From NCBI GenBank assembly GCA_026929865.2, contig CM049400.1, positions 20,416,501 through 20,480,500 on the forward strand: a DNA stretch of 64,000 nt, written 5' to 3'. This document shows positions 36,120 to 48,868 of the stretch, piece after piece (the stretch's first letter is position 1; each line of letters starts with the position of its first letter). Made by a program: the position numbers and the translations under genes. Under the pieces are notes generated by a model, which was given only the letters and a program-made list of their open reading frames with translations, did no database searches and had not been told where the DNA came from. Source of the DNA: Hyperoplus lanceolatus (Eukaryota > Chordata > Actinopteri > Uranoscopiformes > Ammodytidae).

Positions 36120-37856
36120 GGGCCTATCCGAAAACTTTTTTTTGCATAGGAAATTTCCTTTCCTATCGAGATGACCCGGAAGTGCTCGGCAGATAGGTGA
36201 TCCGAATAACCAAAATGCTTAGGAAAGGCATAGGAAAGGAGCCTCGATTCATCCTTTAACCCTCCTTTAGCATAGGTTACTCCTGGGGCCTATCCGAAAA
36301 GTCCAATCTCCTAACCTATAAGCCTCCTTTCCTATGCCTTAACCCCTAAACGTCATCGGGGTTAAGGAGAGATGAAAGGTGCTTCCTATCGAACATAGGA
36401 AAGGACAGCGTTGTTTCAAATGAATTCGACTCCACCTTTCCTAACCGACGTCATTGCGCGACGGCGAGTATTGCTGACGTGAGTCGCGTGAAACGACACT
36501 ATTCTCCGAAAATTGACTACAACAAGCGCTCGTTTGATCCATGCGTTCTTTTCATATTGATTCTAATAAGGTTGTCGCCAACAGAGTGAGAATCACTCCC
36601 ATATATCCCAACTCACATGTGGAAATAAAAAGTGGCCACACTTAGCCTATGTTGATGTTGAAATGAACTGCCCCCAGTAACTTCATTAAATGTGAAGTTG
36701 GTATTTTATTTTCTTATGGTGTAAATGATGTGCTACGAAAATAACTGATTCTATGATGTTGGTCTTTTATGAGTTGTTTATTATCTTAATGGGGGGGGGG
36801 GGTATTTTGTTTTAGCTGAGTTAAACCTTCGCTCTGTTCTCCTCTCCTCTCTTCTGTTTGAGTCTCGTTCGTAGTTTCGTGTAGAGTCGGTAAACTCCGG
36901 CGGTGGCTTGTTGCTTTAAATATTGCCGCCGTAAAGGATTATGGGATACCACTGGATCTACGTTCCTTTAGCAAAGGTTGGTCAGGAGTAACCTATGCTA
37001 AAGGAGGGTTAAGGATGAATCGAGGCTCCTTTCCTATGCATTTTGGTTATTCGGATTCACCTATCTGCCGAGCACTTCCGGGTCATCTCGATAGGAAAGG
37101 AAATTTCCTATGCAAAAAAGAGTTTTCGGATAGGCCCCTGGCTAACCTATGCTAAAGGAAAGGAGATAGTGGTATGATATCCCATAATCCTTTACGGCGG
37201 CAAGATTTAAAGCAACAGGCCACCGCCGGAGTTTACCGACTCTACACGAATACGAACGAGAGGTAAAACAGAAGAGAGGAGAGGAGAGGAGAAGAGAAGA
37301 GAGGAAGATTTAACTCGGCTAAAACAAAATACTCCCCCCCCCCCCACACACACAGGCTAAAGATAATAAAGAACTCATAAAAGACCAACATCATAATAGT
37401 TATTTTCGTAGCACATAATTTACACCATAAGAAAATAAAATACCAACTTCACATTTAATGAAGTTACTGGGGGCAGTTCATTTCAACATCAACACAAGTG
37501 TAGCCTCTTTTTATTCCACATGTGAATTGGGATATAAGGGAGTGATTCTCACTCTGTTGGCGACAACCTGATTAAAATCAATATGAAAAGAACGCATGGA
37601 TCAAACGAGCGCTTGTTGTAGTCCATTTTCGGAGAATAGTGAAGTTTCACGCTAGTGACTCACGTCAGCAATACTCGCCGTCGCGCAATGACGTCGGTTA
37701 GGAAAAGTGGAGTCGAATTCATTTGAAACAGCACTGTCCTTTCCTATGTTCGATAGGAAGCACCTTTCATCTCTCCTTAACCCCGATGACGTTTAGGGGT
37801 TAAGGTATAGGAAAGGAGGCTTATAGGTTAGGAGATTGGACTTTTCGGATAGGCCC
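36120..37856 (-). mobile_element. GGGCCTATCCGAAAA MITE, middle copy of the nest
   Basis: It is inserted in the outer copy with CTG on both sides (36117-36119 and 37857-37859). It is itself split at the same central position by the inner copy. Confidence 0.85.
36286..37137 (+). mobile_element. GGGCCTATCCGAAAA MITE, innermost copy of the nest
   Basis: An intact 852-bp copy in the opposite orientation, with CTG on both sides (36283-36285 and 37138-37140). Its own centre (about 36965-37000) is uninterrupted. Confidence 0.88.
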
Positions 37857-38569
37857 CTGACCAACCTATGCTAAAGGAAAGGAGATAGTGGTATCCCATA
37901 ATCCTTTAAGGCGGCAAGATTTAAAGCAACAGGCCACCGCCGGAGTTTACCGACTCTACACGAATACGAACGAGAGGTAAAACAGAAGAGAGGAGAGGAG
38001 AAGAGAGGAAGATTTAACTCGGCTAAAACAAAATACTCCCCCCCCCCCACACACACACACACACACAGGCTAAAGATAATAAAGAACTCATAAAAGACCA
38101 ACATCATAATAGTTATTTTCGTAGCACATAATTTACACCATAAGAAAATAAAATACCAACTTCACATTTAATGAAGTTACTGGGGGCAGTTAATTTCAAC
38201 ATCAACACAAGTGTAGCCTCTTTTTATTCCACATGTGAATTGGGATATATGGGAGTGATTCTCACTCTGTTGGCGACAACCTGATTAAAATCAATATGAA
38301 AAGAACGCATGGATCAAACGAGCGCTTGTTGTAGTCCATTTTCGGAGAATAGTGAAGTTTCACGCAAGTGACTCACGTCAGCAATACTCGCCGTCGCGCA
38401 ATGACGTCGGTTAGGAAAAGTGGAGTCGAATTCATTTGAAACATGACTGTCCTTTCCTATGTTCGATAGGAAGCACCTTTCATCTCTCCTTAACCCCGAT
38501 GACGTTTAGGGGTTAAGGTATAGGAAAGGAGGCTTATAGGTTAGGAGATTTGACTTTTCGGATAGGCCC

Positions 38570-39239
38570 TAGCTTTCTCTAGTGTTGAGCATTTCCGTGT
38601 TTTGCTCTGCAGCTCTTCTTCTTCGGTGTTTATTGAATGCTCGTATTCCATCAGTAGGCCTATATGGCTCGTTCCCGCCACCTAACGTTACTTTAGCCCA
38701 AATGGAGTTTACCAACACAGGAGATAGCCAAAAATAGGTCAAACGTTTATATTTCATGGTCTTCCGTTTCAGATGTATTTGCAGTCAAATGTTACTGTTG
38801 TGTAAGTCTTAAGCCAGAGTTTTCAGTGTCACGAAGGTGGTTTCTCCCTTTTTACTGGCTGATCACCGTGGTAACAGAGGCTGCACGGCTAACCTGCCCA
38901 GACAGTTTTGTTTCAGGTTTGAGCTCAGATTCGGCTCTTATAAGCTGCCCTTTAAGGAAACTACACATTTGGAAATCCCGTGGACCTGACGACGCACAGT
39001 TGGCAGCTGATTCGCCAACAGCCGATTCTGACAGTTAAGGAAAAGTTAAGGGATTCACTAAAGAGCTAACGGAGAGCGACTGATTCTCCGTTGTTTAACC
39101 TCCCAAATCGCCGCGGTAAAGCCACATTAATTAGTCTAGATGATCACAAAGAGAGTCTAACCATTCTTTAAAAACAGTTTACAATTGATGTAACCTTTAT
39201 TAAACTTGTTTAAAAGAAAGAGAGGAGATTTCACTGCTT
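38570..39239. other. non-coding stretch before the satellite, no gene seen
   Basis: TAGTGTTG at 38580 mirrors CAACACTA at 35932, so the nest may sit inside a further palindromic element. A short frame at 38826-39038 has no recognisable domain. Confidence 0.4.
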
Positions 39240-42200
39240 TTTGCATCTGGACCACATTAGAACTGGTCCTGATTGAAAGCCACTACCTGACTCTTCAAAT
39301 CTGGACTAGAATATCACAGTGAGGCTATGGATTATAGAAAACATAGTTTCTGATTTGTGAAACTTTTTTCCTATTTGTGAAAATACAAAGAATGCACATT
39401 TAATGTTTTTTTGGAGTACAGACCGCATTAGAACTGGTCCTGATTGAAAACCACTCCACCTAGACTCTTCAAATCTGGATTAAAGAATATCTGATGAGGC
39501 TATAGATTATAGAAAACATAGTTTCTGATGTGTGGAAACCTTTTTTCTATTTGTGAAAATGCAAAAGAATGCACATTTTAATGGTTTTTTAGGGGTCTAA
39601 GAGCCGCATTAGAACTGGTCCTGGTCAGAAAACCACTGCACCTAGACTCTTCAAACCTGGACTATATTATCACAGCGAGGCTGAATTTATAGAAAACATA
39701 GTTTTGATTTGTGAAACTTTTTTCTATTTGTGAAAAATGAAATAAAGGCACATGTCAAAACGCTTTTGGGGTCTAGACCGCATTCGAACTGGTCCTGATT
39801 GAAAACCACTGCACCTAGACTCTTCAAATCTGGACTAGATTATCACAGTGAGGCTATACATTATAGAAAACATAGTTTCTGATTTGTGAAACTTTTTTCT
39901 ATTTGTGAAAATGCAAAAGAATACTTTATTTTAATGGTTTTAGGGATCTAGGCCGCATTAGAACTGGTCTGATTGAAAACCATTACCTAGAATCTTGAAA
40001 TCTGGACTAGATTATCACAGCGGGCTATACATTATGGAAAACATAGTTTTGATTTGAGAAACTGTTTTTCTATTTGTGAAAAGTAAATAAAGGCACATGT
40101 CCAACGCTTTTTTTGGGGTCTAGACCGCATTAGAACTGGTCCTGATTGAAAACCATTGGACCTAGACTCTTCAAATCTGGACTAGAATATCACAGTGAGG
40201 CTACATTATGGAAAACATAGTTTCTGATTTAGGCTTTTATCCTATCTGTGAAAATGCAATAAAGGCACATGTCAACGCTTTTTGCAGATTCAGACCGCAT
40301 TAGAACTGGTCTGATTGAAAACCACTGCACCTAGACTCTTTAAATCTCGACTAGAATATCACAGTGGTATGATTATAGAAAACATAGTTTCTGATTTGTG
40401 AAACTTTTTTCTATTTGTGAAAATGCAATAAAGGCACATGTCAACGCTTTTTTGGGGTGTCAGACCGCATTCGACTTTAGTTTTTGATTGAAAACCACTG
40501 CACATAGACTCTTCAAATCTGGACTAGAATAACACAGAATGAGGAGGCTATCTGAATTATAGAAAACATAGTTTCTGATTTGGCAAACTTTTTTCCTATT
40601 TGTGAAAATACAAAAGAATGCACATTTAATGGTTTTGGGAGTCTGGGCATTAGAACTGGTCCTGATTGAAAACCACTGCACCTAGACTCTTCAAATCTGG
40701 ACTAGAATATCACAGTGAGACTATACATTATGGAAAACATAGTTTTCTGATTTGTAGAAACTTTTATCCTATCTGTGAAAATGCAATAAAGGCACATGTC
40801 AACGCTTTGTTGGGGTCCAGACCGCATTAAAACTGGTCCTGATTGAAAACCCTGCACATAAACTCTTCAAATCTGGACTAGAATATCACAGTGAGAATAT
40901 AGATTATAGAATACATAGTTTCTGATTTTGGCTGACTTTTTATCTATTTGGGAAAATGCAATAAAGGCACATGTCAAAGCTTTTTTGGGTCCAGACCGCA
41001 ATAGCACTGGTCCTGATTGAAAACCATTGCACCTAGACTCTTCAAACCTGGAATAGATTATCACAGTGAGGCTATAGATCATAGAAAACATAGTTTCTGA
41101 TTTATGAAACTTTTATCCTATCCTGTGAAAATACAATAAAGGCACATGTCAACGCTTTTTGGGTCCAGACACATTAGAACTGGTCTGATTGAAAACCACT
41201 GCCTAGACTCTTTAAAATCTCTGGACTAGAATATCCACAGTGAGGCTATAGATTATAGAAAACATAGTTTCTGATTTGTGAAACCTTTACCCTATCTGTG
41301 AAAATGCAATGCACATTTAATGTTCTTCTGCAGGAGTCCAGACAGCATTAGAACTGGTCCTGATTGAAAACCACTGTACCTAGACTCTTGGAATCTGGAC
41401 TAGAATATCACAGTGAGGCTATACATTATAGAAAACATAGTTTCTGATTTGTGAAACTTTTACCCTATCTGTGAAAATGCAATAAAGGCACATATCAAAG
41501 CTTTTTGGGGTCAGACCGCATTAGAGCTGGTCCTGATTGAAAACCGTTGCACCTAGACTCTTCAAATCTGGACTAGATTATCACAGCGAGGCTATGGATT
41601 ATACAAAACATAGTTTCTGATTTGTGAAACTTTTACCCTATCCTGTGAAAATACACAAAAGAATGCACATTTTAATGTTGTTTTGGGGGTCAGGCCGCAT
41701 TAGAACTGGTCCTGATTGAAAACCACTGTACCTAGACTCTTGGAATCTGGACTAGAATATCACAGTGAGGCTATACATTATAGAAAACATAGTTTCTGAT
41801 TTGTGAAACCTTTACCCTATCTGTGAAAATGCAATAAAGGCACATGTCAAAGCTTTTTTGGGGTCCAGACCGCATTAGCACTGGTCCTGATTGAAAACCA
41901 TTGCACCTAGACTCTTCAAACCTGGAATAGATTACACAGTGAGGCTATAGATTACTTAGAAAACAGTTTCTGATTTGTGAAACTGTTGGTTTATCAAACT
42001 TGCGTGTAAGACAAGGAACCCAGGTGCTAGTTCAACCAGACAAAATGAGGCACAGACACAATGATACACGGAGACAGTCAGCTCAGTTTCTGCAAACTGG
42101 GAGAGGTCAACTGCTCAGAATCAACTCCGCTGTTCTCTCTCCCGTCTTGCTTTATTCATCTCTCACATTGGTTACAAGCATTCAAGCATTGCGTAGTCTA

Positions 42201-44285
42201 TTTATGATTAGGTATTCTGGGAACTTGTTGGTTCATTCCATCTGGGGCATGTCAGCCTGATAGCTGCCTAAATATAAACTGGCGACCTTTATTCGGCGCA
42301 TATCAGTATGTCCTAACTGCCTCTCTTATGACAGGACCTTGTGGCCCGGTCAGCCACGCGACTGGAAAGCTGCAGTGTGTACAAAGTTCTCAAAACAACA
42401 TAATGAGTATATGATTATACAATGAAAACATTTTAAACCTCACAGAAACTTTTTTTCTATTTGTGAAAATGCAAAGAATGCACATTTTAATGTTGTTTAG
42501 GGAGTCCAGACCACATTAGAACTGGTCCTAGATTGAAAACCACTGCCTACACTCTTGGAATCTGGACTAGAATATCACAGTGAGGCTATACATTATAGAA
42601 AACATAGTTTCTGATTTGTGAAACTTTTACCCTATCTGTGAAAATGCAATAAAGGCACATGTCAAAGCTTTTTTAGGGTCAGACCGCATTAGAACTGGTC
42701 CTGATTGAAAACCATTGCACCTAGACTCTTCAAACCTGGACTAGATTATCAAGTGAGGCTATAGATCATAGAAAACATAGTTTTCTGATTTGTGAAACCT
42801 TTATCCTATCTGTGAAAATACAATAAAGTCACATGTCAACGCTTTTTTGGGGTCAGACACGCATTAGAGAACTAGTCCTGATTGAAAACCACTGCACATA
42901 AACTCTTCAAATCTGGACAAGAATATCACAGTGAGGCTATAGATTATACAAAACATAGTTTCTGATTTGTGAAACTTTTACCCTATCTGTGAAAATGCAA
43001 AGAATGCACATTTTAATGTTCATTTAGGGGTCGAACCGCATTAGAACTGGTCCTGATTGAAAACCACTGTACCTAGACTCTTGGAATCTGGACTAGAATA
43101 TCACAGTGAGGCTATACATTATAGAAAACATAGTTTCTGATTTGTGAAACCTTTACCCTATCTGTGAAAATGCAATAAAGGCACATGTCAAAGCTTTTTT
43201 GGGGTCCAGACCGCATTAGCACTGGTCCTGATTGAAAACCATTACACCTAGACTCTTCAAACCTGGAATAGATTATCACAGTGAGGCTATAGATTATAGA
43301 AAACATAGTTTCTGATTTGTGAAACTTTTTTTCTATTTGTGAAAATACAAAGAATGCACATTTTTAATGGTGTTTAGGGGTCCAGACCGCATTAGAACTG
43401 GTCCTGATTGAAAACCTGCACCTAGACTCTTCAAATCTGGACTAGAATATCACAGTGAGAATATACATTATAGAAAACATAGTTTCTGATTTGTGAAACT
43501 TTATCCTATCTGTGAAAATACAATAAAGCTGCATGTCAACGCTTTTTTGGGGTCCAGACCGCATTAGAACTGGTCCTGATTGAAAACCACTGCACCTAGA
43601 CTCTTCAAATCTGGACTAGAATATCACAGTGAGGCTATAGATTATAGAAAACATAGTTTCTGATTTGTGAAACTTTATCCTATCTGTGAAAATGCAATAA
43701 AGGCACATGTCAACACTTTTTTGGGGTCAGACCGCATTAAGAACTGGTCCTGATTGAAAACCACTGCACCTAGACTCTCGTGGACTAGAATATCACAGTG
43801 AGGCTATAGATTATAGAAAACATAGTTTCTGATTTGTGAAACCTTTACCCTATCTGTGAAAATGCAAAGAATGCACATTTTAATGTTGTTTAGGGGTCCA
43901 GACCGCATTAGAACTGGTCCTGATTGAAAACCACTGTACCTAGACTCTTGGAATCTGGACTAGAATATCACAGTGAGGCTATATACATTATAGAAAACAT
44001 AGTTTCTGATTTGTGAAACTTTACCCTATCTGTGAAAATGCAATAAGGCACATATCAAAGCTTTTTGGGGTCCAGACCGCATTAGAGCTGGTCTGATTGA
44101 AAACCGTTGCACCTAGACTCTTCAAATCTGGACTAGATTATCACAGCGAGGCTATGGATTATATAAAACATAGTTTATGATTTGTGAAACTTTTGCCTAT
44201 CTGTGAAAATGCAAAGAATGCACATTTTAATGGTGTTTAGGGGTCAGACCGCATTAAGAACTGGCCCTGATTTAAGCTGATGTCT
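39240..44285. repeat. tandem satellite array, unit about 172 bp, roughly 27 units
   Basis: The core GAACTGGTCCTGATTGAAAA recurs every 170-181 bp (for example at 39260, 39431, 39612, 39786, 39961, 40133 and 40303). Each unit also holds CATAGTTTCTGATTTGTGAA and a variable linker. The linker comes in two types: AAAGGCACATGTCAA with GGGGTC, and GAATGCACATTTTAATG with AGGGGTC. Units differ by small indels and substitutions. A solo LTR interrupts the array. The reverse-strand frames here are satellite translations, not genes. Confidence 0.95.
41984..42444. mobile_element. solo LTR of a retrotransposon inside the satellite
   Basis: A 461-bp non-satellite segment starts TGTTGG and ends CTCACA. GAAAC is duplicated on both sides (41979-41983 and 42445-42449). 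The TG...CA ends and the 5-bp duplication fit an LTR left by recombination. No internal genes are present, and the family is not named. Confidence 0.8.
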
Positions 44286-44314
44286 TTATATTTGTTTTCT
44301 ATCTTTTTTTTAAA

Positions 44315-44400
44315 GATATTTTTGGGCATTTTTATGCTTTATTGACAGTGTAGAGACAGAGTTGAAATGGGGCAGAGAGGGGAGTGACATGCAGAGAACG
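44315..44400 (-). mobile_element. truncated tRNA-derived SINE (3' part)
   Basis: It matches the 3' part of the SINE at 55603-55792, from the AATAAAGC-type tail to the GCAGAGAACG junction. The tRNA-like head is missing. The cut falls exactly where the next element begins with AGAGAACG. Confidence 0.75.
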
Positions 44401-45519
44401 GTTGGTTACGTTGTAACCCAGGTTCTCTGAGTGGAGAGACTATCTCTCCACCTTACATACACTCAACAAAAATATAAACGCAACACTTTTGTTTTTGCTC
44501 CCATTTTTCATGAGATGGACTTAAAGATCTAAATTTCATTCCAGATACACAATTGTACCATTTCTCTCAAACATTGTTCACAAATCTGTCTAAATGTGTG
44601 ATAGTGAGCACTTCTGCTTTGCTGAGATAATCCATCCCACCTCACAGGTGTGCCACATCAAGATGCTGATCTGACATCATGATTAGTGCACAGGTGTGCC
44701 TTAGACTGTCCACAATAAAAGGCCACCCTGAAATGTGCAGTTTTGTCTCACAGCAAAATACCACAGATGCCACAAACATTGAGGGGAGCGTGCAATTGGC
44801 ATGCTGACAGCAGCAGGAATGTCAACCAGATCTGTTGCTTTCGTGCATTGAATGTTCATTTCTCCACCATAAGCCGTCTCCAGCAACTTCGCACAGCCAT
44901 TGAAGAGAGTGGAACAACATTCCACAGGCCACAATTGACAATCCTGATAAACTCTATGCGAAGATGTGTTGCACTGCATGAGGCAAATGGTGGTCACACC
45001 AGATACTGACTGGTTCTGAGTCCCCAGACCCCCAATAAAGCAAAAAAATGCACATTTCAGAGTGGCCTTTTATTGTGGACAGTCTAAGGCACACCTGTGC
45101 ACTAATCATGATGTCAGATCAGCATCTTGATGTGGCACACCTGTGAGGTGGGATGGATTATCTCAGCAAAGCAGAAGTGCTCACTATCACACATTTAGAC
45201 AGATTTGTGAACAATGTTTGAGAGAAATGGTACAATTATCTGGAATGAATTTTAGATCTTTAAGTCCATCTCATGAAAAATGGGAGCAAAAACAAAAGTG
45301 TTGCGTTTATATTTTGTTGAGTATAGTTGACGTGGATACTCTTTAAGACACATCACTTGTGGCGGCCCGCATAGGTGTGGCATTGGCTATATAAGCTACA
45401 CGCATCGTGGCCTCTTCGGTTTGAATGTTGATTGGAACGTGTTTCTGAGCGGCATCTTGGCTGGAGAGATAGTCTCTCCACTCAGAGAACCTGGGTTACA
45501 ACGTAACCAACCGTTCTCT
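44393..45519. mobile_element. element with identical 58-bp inverted ends, interrupted by a Tc1-like insertion
   Basis: 44393-44450 and 45462-45519 are exact inverted copies, starting AGAGAACGGTTGGTTACGTT. The rest of the element between the Tc1 insertion and the right arm (45326-45461) includes a TATATAAG motif near 45391. I do not recognise the family with certainty. Confidence 0.7.
44460..45323 (+). mobile_element. Tc1-like element with long inverted repeats and a transposase C-terminal remnant
   Basis: Arms of about 285 bp start CACTCAACAAAAATATAAAC and are nearly identical. TA lies at 44458-44459 and 45324-45325. The central frame ends in MRRCVALHEANGGHTRY, the C-terminus of a Tc1-type transposase; the catalytic region is deleted. 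Confidence 0.85.
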
Positions 45520-46492
45520 ATATTTATTTATGTTCTTAGTCATATTTGAGTTATTTATTTTAATTAAACTCTTCTCAAGTACATATTGTTATAGATCATT
45601 GGTCTTACTTTAATCCATGTTTTTGGGATCTTCATTAACATGCTGTTTTGTACTATAATATCATCTGTGTTATCGTCTGAACATATTTCTTTCATTCAAA
45701 CAACTCAGAATTGTAGATAAAAACTTTAATTATAATAGCCAACATGTCGTAGAATGTTGTGTTTTATTCAGGCTCGATTCAATACAGTTAATGGGGACAG
45801 GACAGAGACGGAGAGAACAGGAAAAGGCTGTGTTAGCTCCAGTTAGCTGTTAGCTATATTGTAGAGCAGCCTGGTTGTTCAACCTCCCCGCCGTGGTCGC
45901 TTGAGTAGACTGCGGTGATATAAGAATATATAGATACAATGATACTTCAAAATAAATAATTTTGGCTGAGATAACACTGATAAAAAAGTTCCAATTTGGG
46001 CAAGGTCGCAAAGGTGTGTACCCTTGTTTACCAGAGGCACAGGCTACAATAACAGACGGCATCATGATCCAGTACCATGCCCCAAATGTCCTAGTCTTGG
46101 TTCGCATTAAGGGCGAGGTTATACAGAGCCTCAGATCTCATAGGGCAGGAGTGCTAGCTCAACGTCAATCACAGTAATGTTAGCTGACACATTGGTGAGG
46201 GTGGTGACAGGGCAAGGTTATGTGTCACTGTACGCTCATGGGCTGCATGAAGACCAAGACTGCCAGACCTCTGTCTAATGGGAGGGGTATCCCCTTAGGG
46301 TTTGGGATCCAAATGAACATACCCCACTACAGTTGCACTGCACAATAATAATAGTCATACAACATAGTCTCATTCCTGTGATCAAGGCTGAAACTTTTTT
46401 ACAGGAATGCACGGATACCACTTTTGTACTCAAATTTATACACAGGGTCAGATCGGATGTAGGCTTCAATGTATAAGTGGTACATCACTTGG
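45520..46492. other. unique-looking non-coding sequence, no gene seen
   Basis: Short frames (45850-46107 minus, 45962-46177 plus) have no recognisable domain or splice structure. Confidence 0.5.
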
Positions 46493-46862
46493 GTTGTCGT
46501 TAGGGGTGGGAATCTCTTGGCACCTCACGATTCGATTCGATTCCGATTCCGATTCAGAGGTCAACGATTCGACTCAAAATCGATTCTCAATGCATCTCGA
46601 TGCAAAACATTTTTTATGTACATACTGGGGTGTGAAAAATAATAAATTTTCCGATTAATCGCGATTCTCTCTCGAACGATTCCGAATCGATTCATTAAAG
46701 TTAATAATCGATTTATAAAAAATAAAAATTTAAATATTTTTTTTTCTTTTTCTTTTTTTTACTAGTATTTAATATTAGTATTTCCTGCGCCACTGCGCAT
46801 GCACACCACACAAGTGCGAGTTGTTAAAAGTGGCGACAGAGAGCAGAAAACCCATATGACCT

Positions 46863-47965
46863 GGGGCCTGTTTCAGGTAGCTGGTTTTACATACTCTGGA
46901 TTTAACCCTGCGCTCTGAGTTGGTAAACTCAGAGCGCAGGGTTGATAAGCAACTCTGGGTTTTCGGTTTCAGAACAGTGGATCGGCGTTGGGTTTATCAA
47001 CTCTGAGCGTGTTCACTCTGGGTGGAGCGTGTGCATAAAAGCCATCGTCAATGGGTCGCTGATAACATGATTCACCATGGAAACAGAAGAAACAAATGAT
47101 TGATCCTCCCACTTCTCCACTTCTCAAAAAAGAAAAAAGAAATCTCCGCTCCTCCCACTAGAGTTAGACATATTAACGAATGATCTTATGGTAGCCTATG
47201 GAGAAGAATTAACGGGATATTGTCTCATAACGCTGATCTAATCTCCTCGGCAATTCAGAAAAAAAACAGAGGAAACATTTTTTGTCAAGATAATCATTTC
47301 GCTTCCGTATGAGAAGCCATAGTCTATTTTAAAAAGTTACGCATATCAGCTGTAAAGTAATAAAGCTGGCGCGGCACACATGGACATATGAAGAAAGGCG
47401 GCACAGCATTGCTGACAGTGCCTAAAGCCTACTGTGTGAACTACAACGATCGCGTGCAGCCGCAGCGTTACATGAATCCACCTGACATAAATCTGTTCAG
47501 TGGCACAGACGTTAAAAAACATACAATACAAATAGGTTTATTAATCTGAATGTAGAGCATGTCACGATGTGTAAGGTGGCCGCCTATATGAACGGACCTC
47601 GGTCCGTTCATATAGCTGAGAACAAGGCTACTGATCAGATAAATGATCGGTCAAACGTAAAATCATCAGGAAATGATAAAAACATCCCGATGGAGATTTC
47701 TATAGAGTGATTTTGCTTCAAACTGTACAGGGACGCGTGTGACGGTGACACTCTTTCTTCAGTCGGAGCTGCAGCGTAAAGTGAAAACAAACTCAGGGTA
47801 GGTCTAACCACCTCCCGAGCAGGTTAGACCCACGGCGTATGTTGCCGCAGTAACTGACTCTCGGTTGCGCTGAACCTACTACCTGAAACGGAAAACCCAG
47901 AGTTTCCACTAACTCAGAGCGAACAAACTCTGGGTTGCCTCAAAACCAGCTACCTGAAACAGGCC
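46863..47965. mobile_element. GGGGCCTGTTTCAG MITE with CCT duplication
   Basis: The inverted ends GGGGCCTGTTTCAGGTAGCT and their complement lie inside CCT at 46860-46862 and 47966-47968. The sister hAT copy at about 48310 shows the unoccupied site (ATGACCTGCACCGG). It also has internal inverted repeats, such as CTCAGAGCGCAGGGTT near 46925. No gene. Confidence 0.8.
47584..47615. repeat. perfect 15-bp hairpin
   Basis: CTATATGAACGGACC, a 2-base loop, and its exact complement, inside the 46863-47965 MITE. Confidence 0.9.
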
Positions 47966-48170
47966 CCTGCACTGGCTTTATGTCTGTTTACGTTTTTGTA
48001 TGAGAGCTGAATTCCTTGCCATACTTTTTGCACAATGTGTTGAAATGACATAGAAAATAATAGAATAGAAATCCTATAGAAACATGATTCACAAGAGTAG
48101 AAAGAAAATTAAACTGAATCAGTTTAGTTTAACCATACTACCATATTGTGTTGAAAGCTGCATTGATTAT

Positions 48171-48819
48171 TAGGGGTGGGAAAAAAAATCGATTTTCCTT
48201 TTTTTTTTTTTTTTTGTAAATACTAAAACTTCCTGCGCCATTACGCATGCACACCACACATGTGCGAGTTGTTTCCAAAGTTGCTTCAAAAGGGCTGAGA
48301 GCAGCAAACCCATGACCTGCACCGGCTTTATCGCTGTTTACGTTTTTGTATGAGAGCTGAATTCCAAGCCATACTTTTTGTACAATGTGTTGAAATGACA
48401 TAGAAAATAATAGATAATAGAATAGAAATCCTATAGAAACATGATTTACGAGATTAGAAATAAAATAAAACTGAATCAGTTTAGTTTTTACATACTTCCA
48501 TATTGTGTTGAAATGCAAGCTGCATTGATTATTGCACTGTTCATAGAAAGTCATATTTGTGACAAGAAAAGCTTTTCTCTTAATACAATATTAGAGAAGG
48601 CAATTCATCTGTTGATTGTCTTTAATGATCATCACAAAAGTAGGAAGTGATTAGCAAACTCAGATGTGCATATAAATATATTTTTGAAATTCACACATGG
48701 GTATGTACATAAAAAATGTTTTGCATTGAGATGCATTGAAAATCGATTTTGAATGGAATCGTTGACCTCTGAATCGGAATCGAATCGAATCGTGAGGTGC
48801 CAAGAGATTCCCACCCCTA
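48171..48819 (+). mobile_element. third copy of the hAT-like family, inserted in the second
   Basis: A complete 649-bp copy runs from TAGGGGTGGG to CCCACCCCTA, with TTGATTAT on both sides (48163-48170 and 48820-48827). It serves as the reference for rebuilding the other two copies. Confidence 0.9.
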
Positions 48820-48868
48820 TTGATTATTGCACTGGTCATAGAAAGTCATATTTGTGACAAGCAAAGCT

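Larger units (their letters stand above)
35941..38569 (-). mobile_element. GGGCCTATCCGAAAA MITE, outermost of a three-level nest
   Basis: The left arm (35941-36119) and right arm (37857-38569) together make one reverse-orientation copy. It is interrupted in its central hairpin, at CTCCTG, by the next copy. The flanks TAA/TAG differ by one base. Confidence 0.85.

Noticed and set aside
42000..42260. 86-residue frame inside the solo LTR
   Set aside because: It shows no similarity to retroelement proteins; the segment is bounded by TG...CA and a 5-bp duplication as expected for an LTR only.
39240..44285. CRISPR-like array or a repetitive protein gene
   Set aside because: The units are contiguous 172-bp satellite monomers without repeat-spacer structure, all three frames are broken, and the organism is a vertebrate.
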